A DNA stretch of 6,870 bases from Nocardioidaceae bacterium (GTDB lineage: Bacteria > Actinomycetota > Actinomycetes > Propionibacteriales > Nocardioidaceae), in the NCBI GenBank assembly GCA_013813125.1, contig JACCSH010000090.1, positions 1 through 6,870 on the forward strand. Reading direction: 5' to 3'. Each line of letters starts with the position of its first letter. Position 1 is the stretch's first letter. Shown in pieces: positions 1 to 5,670 of this stretch. Position numbers and translations under genes: made by a program. Under the pieces are notes generated by a model. The model did no database searches. It was not told the DNA's origin and worked only from the letters and a program-made list of their open reading frames with translations.

Positions 1-63
1 CTACCGTAGTTGGTGCTTCGCCTATTCAGCGGATCGCGCATGGCAGGATGAGTCCCCAGCGGG

Positions 64-71
64 GAAAGGGA
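64..71 (+). promoter_or_regulatory. Ribosome binding site deciding the ABC ATPase start
   Basis: The purine run GAAAGGGA lies 9 nt before the ATG at 81 and is the reason to prefer that start over the in-frame ATG at 48. A small hairpin (TCCCC at 53-57 pairing with GGGGA at 61-65, loop AGC) sits immediately upstream and shares its last two bases with the site. No convincing promoter was seen in bases 1-80, so the promoter may lie before the window. Confidence 0.5.
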
Positions 72-80
72 CGGTTCTTT

Positions 81-1436
81 ATGGCGCTTATTCAGGCGCG
101 TGGCCTCAGCAAGACGTTCAAGGGAAAAGCGGCGGTTCGGGGGCTCTCGTTCGATGTGGTGCCGGGTTCCGTGACAGGTTTTCTAGGCCCGAACGGCGCC
201 GGTAAGTCCACAACCATGCGGCTGATGTTGGGCCTCGACAACGGTGAAGGCATCAGCACGTACGACGGCGTCGCCTATCGCGATCTCAAGCAGCCGCTGC
301 GCCAGGTTGGCTCAGTGCTCGACGCCAAGCCGTTCCACCCCACTCGCAAAGCCGTCAACCATCTGCGCATGCTTGCCGCCTCCAACGCTATCCCGCAGAC
401 GCGGGTCACCGAAGTGATCAACATCGTGGGTCTCGGCGATGTGGCCAACGCCAAGCCGAAGACCTTTTCGCTGGGCATGGGTCAGCGCCTGGGTCTCGCG
501 ACCGCCCTGCTCGGTGACCCCGGCACGTTGATCCTCGACGAGCCCGCTAACGGACTCGACCCACAAGGAGTCCACTGGTTGCGCAACATGCTCAGGACCC
601 TCGCCTCGCAGGGCCGCTCGATCTTTGTGTCGAGCCACCTGCTGTCCGAGACGGCGCTGATGGCCGACCATCTCGTGGTCATCGGTCGCGGCTCACTGAT
701 CGCCAGCGGCAAGATGTCGGACTTCATCTCGACCAGTCATCGCAACGCGGTGGTTGTCAGGGTTGACCAGACTGAACTGATGATTCGTGAGTTGCGAGCG
801 CGTCAGGCCACCGTGGTGCCGGAGCCCGACGGACAGCTCGCCATCACGGGGATGGGGTCAGATGCCGTCGGGGCGTTGGCTCATGAGCTAGGCGTGCGGG
901 TGTTCGCGCTCTCGAACCGCGAGGCGACACTCGAAGAGGCGTTTCTCGACGCGACCGGCGCATCTGAGGAGTTCCGCGCTTCGATGGGGTTCGGGTCAGG
1001 GCCAGCGGGGCCGGGCGGTGCCGGTCAGTCGCCGTACGGCCAACCCGGCTATGGGCAGCCACCGGGATATGGCGAGCAACCCGGCTGGCAGGCACCAGGA
1101 TCTGCACAACAACCCGGCTATGGGTCGGGTCCGAGTTCTGGACAGCCGCCGGGTTATGGCCAGCCTTTCCAGGGCTCAGGCCAGCAGGGTTATGGCCAGC
1201 CTTCCCAGGGCTCAGGTCAGCAGGGTTATGGCCAGCCTCCGCAAGGATACGGGCCACCGCCCCAGGGATACGGTCAACCGCCCCCGGGTTATGGCCAGGA
1301 GTCCCAGCACCCTCCGCAGGGTTACCCGGCCCCACCGCAGCCCCCCCAACCGCCGCCGCCCGACCCTCATCAGTCCGACTCTCGACAGTCCGAACAGGCT
1401 GACCCGGCTGACCCGGCAGACGGAGACCGTCGATGA
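81..1436 (+). CDS. ABC-2 type transporter ATP-binding protein with PGYGQ-rich C-terminal tail
   Basis: This is the cytoplasmic ATPase of an ABC-2 (DrrA/BcrA-like) exporter; its substrate is unknown. Numbering from the ATG at 81 (451 aa), Walker [10 protein letters not shown] is at 36-44, the signature LGMGQR at 131-136, Walker B and D-loop [12 protein letters not shown] at about 150-161, and the H-loop His is H186 in SSHLLSE. The Q-loop position reads VGSVLDA, with Asp where Gln is usual; related ABC-2 ATPases often have an acidic residue here. An accessory region follows to about 300. Residues about 305-451 are a low-complexity Gly/Tyr/Gln/Pro tail ending in poly-Pro and an Asp-rich end, far beyond the usual length of about 300 aa. 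The ATG at 81 was chosen because GAAAGGGA lies 9-10 nt upstream and the ATPase fold starts at once ([13 protein letters not shown]). An in-frame ATG at 48 would add 11 unconserved residues. The stop overlaps the permease start. Confidence 0.93.
   Translation: MALIQARGLSKTFKGKAAVRGLSFDVVPGSVTGFLGPNGAGKSTTMRLMLGLDNGEGISTYDGVAYRDLKQPLRQVGSVLDAKPFHPTRKAVNHLRMLAASNAIPQTRVTEVINIVGLGDVANAKPKTFSLGMGQRLGLATALLGDPGTLILDEPANGLDPQGVHWLRNMLRTLASQGRSIFVSSHLLSETALMADHLVVIGRGSLIASGKMSDFISTSHRNAVVVRVDQTELMIRELRARQATVVPEPDGQLAITGMGSDAVGALAHELGVRVFALSNREATLEEAFLDATGASEEFRASMGFGSGPAGPGGAGQSPYGQPGYGQPPGYGEQPGWQAPGSAQQPGYGSGPSSGQPPGYGQPFQGSGQQGYGQPSQGSGQQGYGQPPQGYGPPPQGYGQPPPGYGQESQHPPQGYPAPPQPPQPPPPDPHQSDSRQSEQADPADPADGDRR
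1151..1238 (+). repeat. 36-bp tandem repeat inside the ATPase tail
   Basis: A 36-bp unit starting GGGTTATGGCCAGCC occurs at 1151-1186 and 1187-1222 with only two mismatches (34/36). A third copy starts at 1223 and matches for 16 bases before diverging. In protein the unit is GYGQP(F/S)QGSGQQ, twelve residues, so gain or loss of a copy keeps the frame. It is embedded in a wider set of shorter GYGQP/GYGPP/PPGYG motifs between about 1030 and 1330. Confidence 0.85.
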
Positions 1437-2236
1437 CTGGTGCCCTGAAGTACGAGTGGCTCCGCATCCGCACGATCGCCTCGTCCTACTGGTTGTCGGG
1501 ATTGGCGCTCTTCTTGAACGCCATGGTGTGCCTGGTGATCGCCCTGAGCGTGACGGCATCCGACGTGTCGGATCTTGATGTCGCACAGGTAACCACTTGG
1601 GCGTGGACCGCCGGCGCATCCGCCCCTATCACTCCCGTACTGGCAGGGGTGTTCTTCGCGATCATGGGAGTGATGGCGATGGGGCACGAGTACCGCTACG
1701 GGACCAACAAGGCAACGCTCTCAGCGATACCCGATCGGATCGCTGTACTCACCATGAAAGCGTTCGTGTTGTCCGCCTGGGTGGCGGCCGTGGTCGCCGC
1801 ATCGCTGCTACTGAATTTAGTGGTGACCTGGCTCTTTCTTGACGGTCCTGACTTCGAGGTCGGCGCCTGGAGGCCGATCGTCAACTACTTCGGCTACTGC
1901 ATCGGATTTGGCTTGGCAGGTTTCGGGTTGGCTGCGATCTTGCGCAACCAGGTGGGAGCTCTGGCGGCGGTGCTGGTCTGGCCGCTGGTGCTCGAGCCCA
2001 TCTTCTACGGCATCCTCACGATTGTCGGCGAGAACTCCAACGCCGGGATCGGAAAGCTGACGAATCTGCTGCCCGCCTCTGCCGGTCGACGGATGATGTT
2101 CGACCCATATGACGCCCTCGCCGGGTTCAGCGTGGTCGACACCTGGGGTGTGGCTGGCAGCGTCGTGGTGTTCTGGGCAGGTGTGCTTGGACTGGTGCTG
2201 ATCGGCTCGGTGCTGTTCATCAAGCGCGACGCCTGA
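1433..2236 (+). CDS. ABC-2 type transporter permease
   Basis: This is the membrane partner of the preceding ATPase. The 267-residue protein is typical of ABC-2 permease subunits that act as a dimer with two ATPases. Hydrophobic segments lie at about 19-41, 63-83, 108-136, 150-170, 175-198 and 238-263, giving six predicted helices. After helix 2 comes GHEYRYGT (84-91), the E-(Y/F)-R-x-GT element common in actinobacterial permeases of this kind, followed by a basic cytoplasmic stretch. The C-terminus is short and basic (FIKRDA). The ATG at 1433 overlaps the TGA of the ATPase gene in an ATGA junction, and GGAGA at 1422-1426 lies 6 nt upstream, so translational coupling is likely. The substrate cannot be told from sequence. 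Antibiotic or peptide export, or resistance, is common in the family but not shown here. Confidence 0.92.
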   Translation: MTGALKYEWLRIRTIASSYWLSGLALFLNAMVCLVIALSVTASDVSDLDVAQVTTWAWTAGASAPITPVLAGVFFAIMGVMAMGHEYRYGTNKATLSAIPDRIAVLTMKAFVLSAWVAAVVAASLLLNLVVTWLFLDGPDFEVGAWRPIVNYFGYCIGFGLAGFGLAAILRNQVGALAAVLVWPLVLEPIFYGILTIVGENSNAGIGKLTNLLPASAGRRMMFDPYDALAGFSVVDTWGVAGSVVVFWAGVLGLVLIGSVLFIKRDA

Positions 2237-2246
2237 CTCGCTGGCG

Positions 2247-2265
2247 CACCGCTCACTGGGCGGTG
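2247..2265 (+). terminator. Weak hairpin after the ABC operon
   Basis: CACCGC at 2247-2252 pairs with GCGGTG at 2260-2265 around a 7-nt loop, beginning 10 nt after the permease stop. No T-run follows, so this is at best a non-canonical terminator or mRNA-end stabiliser. Confidence 0.3.
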
Positions 2266-2308
2266 ACTCACGTCGGCGAAGAGATCTGGCGTCTGGGCTA
2301 GTCCCAGG

Positions 2309-2428
2309 CACCTGCAGCATCAAAGCCGGTCACGTGCGGCGCCCGAAGCCACGTGCGGCGCCCGAAGCCAGTCACCTGCGGCACCGAAGAATCGGGAAGC
2401 CACGTGCGGCGCCGAAGAATCGGGAAGT
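2309..2428. repeat. Tandem imperfect repeats with CACGTG/CACCTG cores
   Basis: Five head-to-tail units start with CAC(C/G)TG at 2309, 2331, 2350, 2373 and 2401. Their spacings are 22, 19, 23 and 28 bp, and the last unit runs 28 bp to 2428. The shared core is close to CACGTGCGGCGCCGAAG. Units 4 and 5 also share the extension AATCGGGAAG. Units 2, 3 and 5 contain the perfect palindrome CACGTG. The unit lengths are not multiples of three and differ from each other, so the array is unlikely to be coding. It fills most of the 227-bp gap before the HAD-LarE gene and ends 24 bp before its putative -10 box. It could be an operator array or a decaying minisatellite. Confidence 0.7.
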
Positions 2429-2451
2429 CGGCTGCGCCGCGCCGGACCTCG

Positions 2452-2457
2452 TAGGGT
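2452..2457 (+). promoter_or_regulatory. Putative -10 box TAGGGT (or Shine-Dalgarno AGGG) before HAD-LarE
   Basis: TAGGGT fits the actinobacterial TANNNT -10 pattern and ends 6 nt before the GTG at 2464, the spacing expected if the transcript starts on the GTG itself (leaderless). The same bases contain AGGG 7 nt before the GTG, so a leadered reading with this as a weak ribosome site is equally possible. No good -35 hexamer is visible. Confidence 0.35.
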
Positions 2458-2463
2458 TGCCTT

Positions 2464-3939
2464 GTGTCTGACGCCTCGCTTCCTCCGCTGGTCGTGGGGT
2501 TCGACCTCGACATGACACTGCTCGACACACGACCGGGCATCAAGCAGGTCTGGGAGCAGTTCTCGGCGTCGACGGGCATCTTGGTCGACGCCGACCTCGC
2601 GGTGTCGCGGCTCGGACCTCCGGTCGCCACGGAGATGGCTCACTGGGCCGAGCCGTCGCGGGTGGAGGAGTTGGTTGCCTCCTATTTGAGCCTGTATCCC
2701 CGCCACGCTGTGGAGTCGTCCACCTTACTGCCCGGTGCCCGATCCGCTCTCGAGTCGGTGTCGAACCTGGGCGGCAAGGTCGTGGTCGTCACCGCCAAAC
2801 ACGAGCCCAACGCACGGCTCCACTTCGACCACCTGAGCTTGCCGGTCGACGAGCTCTTCGGTGACCTTTTCGGCGAAGCGAAGGGACAGGCACTGCGAGC
2901 CTCCGGCGCCAGCATCTACGTGGGTGACCACGTGCACGACATTGCGGCCGCGAGAGCAGCCGGCGCGGTGTCGGTGGCGGTGAGCACCGGCCCGTGCTCA
3001 GCCGAGGAGCTGGCGGATGCGGGTGCGGACGTCGTACTCCCCGATCTCACCGAGTTCGCAGACTGGCTCCAGCAGCACGTCTTGCAGCAGCGCCTCGACG
3101 CACTCGAGGTTCGGCTCCACGACCTCGGCAGCCTGTTGGTGGCTTTCAGCGGGGGAGCGGACTCGGCGTTCCTGCTCGCCGCTGCAGTCAGGGCTCTGGG
3201 TACCGACCGAGTCGCGGCTGCGACTGCAATATCGGACTCGCTGCCCGCTGGTGAGAGAGAGCCGGCCCGAGACTTCGCAGCGGGGCTTGGAGTTCGCTAT
3301 CTCACCCCGACCACTTCCGAGATGGAGCGCAAGGGTTACCGAGCCAACGCTGGTGACCGGTGCTATTTCTGCAAGGCGGAGCTGATCGACGTCCTCACCC
3401 CACTTGCGGCGGATCTCGGGCTGGCCGCTGTCGTCACGGGAACCAACGCAGACGACGCGGTGGCGGGTTTTCGCCCCGGTATCAGGGCGGCCCGAGAGCG
3501 CCAGGCGGTCACACCGCTTCTGGATGCACAGCTGAGCAAGCAGCAGGTGCGGGCTGCCTCCCGGCTGTGGGGGCTCCCCACCTGGGACAAGCCTGCCGCA
3601 GCCTGCCTGTCGTCGCGGATCGCGTATGGCATCGAGGTGACACCCAGGCGGCTGGCTCGGGTCGACCGAGCCGAGGTGGCTGTGCGAGCAGCCCTGGGCG
3701 ATGCTGGCGTGGCGGTCGAGCAGCTGCGGGTTCGGGATCTCGGTGACACGGGCCGCGTCGAGCTCGACACCCGGGCGCTCGGACTGGTAACGAGCAACGA
3801 CGGGCTGACTCTCGACGTCGTGTCAGCGGTCAAGGGCGCCGGCTTCCCCGCCGTCGTCATCGATCCGGCCGGTTTCCGTTCCGGATCGATGAACGAGCTC
3901 CTGCCTTCGGGACCCAGCACCGAACCCGCGCTGCACTGA
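2464..3939 (+). CDS. HAD-family hydrolase fused to LarE-type PP-loop sulfur transferase
   Basis: A single 491-aa frame carries two complete enzyme domains. Residues about 10-203 are a HAD phosphatase of the phosphoglycolate-phosphatase type: motif I DLDMTLLDT with D14 and D16, motif II T110 in VVVVTAK, motif III K140, and motif IV GDHVHD with D155 and D159. All catalytic positions are present. Residues about 207-475 match LarE: PP-loop SGGADS at 229-234, CYFCK at 300-304, GTNADD at 326-331, RPGIRAA at 337-343, and KPAAACLSSRIAYG around C381. LarE adenylates the pyridinium dicarboxylate mononucleotide and inserts sulfur during nickel-pincer (NPN) cofactor synthesis. C381 corresponds by context and spacing to the sulfur-donating Cys176 of Lactobacillus plantarum LarE; C300 and C303 would complete a three-cysteine set. 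The GTG start directly precedes the HAD fold. No larA, larB or larC is in the window. The HAD substrate is unknown, and the domain might act on a nucleotide intermediate or be unrelated. A standalone LarE is usually about 270-280 aa. Confidence 0.9.
   Translation: MSDASLPPLVVGFDLDMTLLDTRPGIKQVWEQFSASTGILVDADLAVSRLGPPVATEMAHWAEPSRVEELVASYLSLYPRHAVESSTLLPGARSALESVSNLGGKVVVVTAKHEPNARLHFDHLSLPVDELFGDLFGEAKGQALRASGASIYVGDHVHDIAAARAAGAVSVAVSTGPCSAEELADAGADVVLPDLTEFADWLQQHVLQQRLDALEVRLHDLGSLLVAFSGGADSAFLLAAAVRALGTDRVAAATAISDSLPAGEREPARDFAAGLGVRYLTPTTSEMERKGYRANAGDRCYFCKAELIDVLTPLAADLGLAAVVTGTNADDAVAGFRPGIRAARERQAVTPLLDAQLSKQQVRAASRLWGLPTWDKPAAACLSSRIAYGIEVTPRRLARVDRAEVAVRAALGDAGVAVEQLRVRDLGDTGRVELDTRALGLVTSNDGLTLDVVSAVKGAGFPAVVIDPAGFRSGSMNELLPSGPSTEPALH
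3857..3892. repeat. Perfect 12-bp inverted repeat in the 3' end of the HAD-LarE gene
   Basis: TCATCGATCCGG at 3857-3868 is the exact reverse complement of CCGGATCGATGA at 3881-3892, with a 12-nt spacer. It lies in codons 465-476, which encode part of a C-terminal stretch near the end of the LarE domain. The stem is long for chance within coding DNA. It could fold in the mRNA or serve as a two-fold protein site. No T-run follows. Confidence 0.7.
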
Positions 3940-3995
3940 GGCCCTCTGCTCTCGTCAATGAGCTTTGGGATCTCGTCAACCCCCGCGGACGTTGA

Positions 3996-4015
3996 GGCGC
4001 ACAGTCGAGTGCGTC
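3996..4015 (+). terminator. Possible terminator hairpin after HAD-LarE
   Basis: GGCGCAC at 3996-4002 pairs with GTGCGTC at 4009-4015 (one G-T pair) around the loop AGTCGA, 57 nt after the stop. No T-run follows. The 182-bp gap 3940-4121 lies between convergent genes, where terminators are expected. A second weak stem (ACCAC 4089-4093 with GTGGT 4101-4105) lies 17 nt beyond the stop of the minus-strand gene and could serve that side. Confidence 0.3.
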
Positions 4016-4121
4016 ACGCGGGCACTGGCTGGATCGTTCTGCGGCGCGCGTGAAATCTAGCCGCCCATCCGGATCCGCACCCGGGCGTACCACTGACGAG
4101 GTGGTTTCGGGTTTCCGAGAG

Positions 4122-5453
4122 TCAGGCGGCGGATGTGGCGATGCGTGATGTGCCGCCGTGGTCGACGACGAAGTACCGATTGTGCGGCGATCTCCAGACG
4201 AAGACACCGTTGAATGGTTGTCGGACCTGCCATCGGCCGTGTGTCTTGATCCGATGATGATGTCGAGTCATGGGGGCGAGGTTGTCGGCTCGGGTCTGGC
4301 CTGGTGGGCCGTCATCGCCGGGATCGAGATAGGGATCAGTGTGGTCCAGATCCATGGCGCGGCTGGTGCTGCTGGAATACGGGAACACGTCCGCGGGGGT
4401 GCGCAGCCGCACCGCTTCACGGATCCTGTCTGGGATCTCGTAACCATCGACCGGTACCTGCCCCGCGAGGTCGATGACGGGCTTGAGGGTCACATCGCAG
4501 CCCCCCAGCCAGGACTTGACCTGCTCGCTCGTCACGGCCCCGATTCCCTCCACTCTGGCAACACCGCACGCCGGGCTGTCAAGCGTCTCAGCTGACAGGT
4601 GCACATAAAGCGTCACCGGCGGCCGCTGGTCCACCTGGCCCTTGTTGTGAGCGGGCTGCTCTTCGTCATCCGCTCCCGAGTTTGAGGCCGCCTTGCTGAA
4701 CAGGTCGAGGGCTCGTTGTGGCTGGGCGAGCACCCCTACGGCTCGGGCTCGCCGGACATCCTTGGTCGCGTCGTCACCGAGCCGGGCCAAGTCGTCAGCG
4801 ATGCGGTCGATGGACGCGTCGAACCAGATGGCGTTAGGCGCCTCGGTGCGGATGTAGATGTCTTTGATGCCATGGTCGTTGGCGCGGCCGAGCCACACGC
4901 CCTGTGCACGCGCCGCCTCCTCGGCCGATGCCACGGCCGCAGCCGGGTCGGCTTCGATCCGCGCCGCCTCCACGATCGCCTCGATCCGCCCCCATGACAG
5001 TCCGTGCGCCCATGGCGCGACCCGGCGGTCGATTGCGTCCGCCGCCTCAGGCGACAGGTCACGAGTAATCTCGGCCGTCTTGCGCCCGATCCAGGGCAGG
5101 ACCTCCCCTGCCAGCATCCGACTCCAGAGCCGCGGCAGACGGTGCCGCAGGTCGAGTGCGGCCCCGACCAGTCGCTCAGCCGCGGCCGACGAGAGCGCCA
5201 ACTCGGCCCCGAGTTCAGCCGGTGCGAACTCGGCCACCGCGGGCGTACCCTCACCTCCGAACTGCACCATCCGCTCGGTGCCGGGCAGCGCAGCGCCACC
5301 GGCGTCCACCTGCTGAACCAGGCCATGCAGGTCGGCCCAATGCGCTGCGGCCTCGATCACGCGCACCTCGGCTCGGTTGGCGAAGGCGCGGGCAGTCGAG
5401 GCAAGGGTCAGAGTGGCGTCGGCGTCCAAACCGTCAAGTCCTTGATCGAACAT
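4122..5453 (-). CDS. DUF222 / HNH endonuclease-like protein (13E12 family type)
   Basis: This protein (443 aa from the ATG at 5453) belongs to the large actinobacterial DUF222-HNH family, which includes the 13E12 repeat proteins of Mycobacterium. The N-terminal part to about residue 240 is alpha-helical, Ala/Glu/Arg-rich DUF222 with ANRAEVRVIEAAAHWADLHG near the start. A charged linker (about 255-275) follows. The C-terminal HNH core reads DLDHTDPY (368-375), then GQTRADNLAPMTRHHHRIKTHGRW (about 385-408). The DH, N and HH positions expected of the nuclease are present. The C-terminal HNH region has no Cys pairs, so it is the zinc-free variant. The frame stays open up to 5747, but the upstream part is unconserved, antisense to the YihY gene and lacks good starts. 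A GTG at 5483 is the main alternative. The biological role of the family is unresolved. The gene converges on HAD-LarE and diverges from the YihY gene. Confidence 0.88.
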   Translation of the reverse strand: MFDQGLDGLDADATLTLASTARAFANRAEVRVIEAAAHWADLHGLVQQVDAGGAALPGTERMVQFGGEGTPAVAEFAPAELGAELALSSAAAERLVGAALDLRHRLPRLWSRMLAGEVLPWIGRKTAEITRDLSPEAADAIDRRVAPWAHGLSWGRIEAIVEAARIEADPAAAVASAEEAARAQGVWLGRANDHGIKDIYIRTEAPNAIWFDASIDRIADDLARLGDDATKDVRRARAVGVLAQPQRALDLFSKAASNSGADDEEQPAHNKGQVDQRPPVTLYVHLSAETLDSPACGVARVEGIGAVTSEQVKSWLGGCDVTLKPVIDLAGQVPVDGYEIPDRIREAVRLRTPADVFPYSSSTSRAMDLDHTDPYLDPGDDGPPGQTRADNLAPMTRHHHRIKTHGRWQVRQPFNGVFVWRSPHNRYFVVDHGGTSRIATSAA

Positions 5454-5460
5454 GTCTTCG

Positions 5461-5466
5461 ACAATA
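5461..5466 (-). promoter_or_regulatory. Putative -10 box TATTGT for a leaderless HNH transcript
   Basis: Read on the minus strand, TATTGT fits TANNNT and ends 7 nt before the ATG at 5453, so transcription could start on the ATG. No proper Shine-Dalgarno precedes that ATG (GAAG is only 2 nt away), which supports a leaderless reading. A -35 element is not clear. Confidence 0.35.
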
Positions 5467-5516
5467 GCGCCGACGACCGACACAACCGATTGAGTCGACG
5501 AGATGGAATTGGCCGC

Positions 5517-5545
5517 TGGGATAGAGAGCTTTTGGGATAGAGAGC
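5517..5545. repeat. 13-bp direct repeat in the divergent HNH/YihY promoter region
   Basis: TGGGATAGAGAGC occurs at 5517-5529 and again at 5533-5545, a 16-bp period. The area is less GC-rich than its surroundings. It lies about 50-80 bp upstream of the putative HNH -10 box and about 80-110 bp upstream of the putative YihY -10 box, so it could bind a regulator acting on either gene. Nothing else gene-like is seen between 5454 and 5670. Confidence 0.6.
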
Positions 5546-5626
5546 CTTGCCTTGGCGAGTCGCCCACTAATCGTGACCGCAGCGCCCCGCCCTCGTCACC
5601 CGGTCGTCTTTCGTTCGCCCGAACCC

Positions 5627-5632
5627 TAGCGT
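5627..5632 (+). promoter_or_regulatory. Putative -10 box TAGCGT for the YihY gene
   Basis: TAGCGT fits TANNNT and would place the transcript start near 5639, giving a leader of about 32 nt to the GTG at 5671. No convincing -35 hexamer is present at the usual distance. Confidence 0.3.
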
Positions 5633-5670
5633 CAGGCACACGGGTCTCGATGGACAGGCAGGATGGGCAG

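Noticed and set aside
1..9. Palindrome CTACCGTAG at the window edge
   Set aside because: Four-bp arms at the truncated edge are too short to interpret.
48..80. Extending the ABC ATPase to the ATG at 48
   Set aside because: It would place the clear ribosome site inside the coding region and add 11 residues without family support.
844..1473. A 209-codon open frame on the minus strand, and plus-strand frames such as 1018-1578, across the ATPase tail
   Set aside because: They are by-products of the G/C-rich repeats coding the PGYGQ tail. They have no ribosome site or recognisable domain and overlap two well-supported genes.
2309..2428. CRISPR array
   Set aside because: Units are contiguous and imperfect, without unique spacers of constant length, and no cas genes are near.
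2298..2706. Minus-strand open frames covering the tandem repeats and the 5' end of HAD-LarE
   Set aside because: Repeat periods of 19-28 bp shift frame between units, the predicted peptides are low-complexity, and they are antisense to a clear enzyme gene.
3950..3979. 9-bp direct repeat TCTCGTCAA at 3950 and 3971
   Set aside because: It is short, present in two copies only, and sits in a convergent gap just after a stop codon; chance is a sufficient explanation.
5503..5670. Extending the YihY protein to the ATG at 5503
   Set aside because: The extra residues have no membrane or family character, include the 13-bp direct repeat, and cover the likely promoter; GTG 5671 has a better ribosome site.
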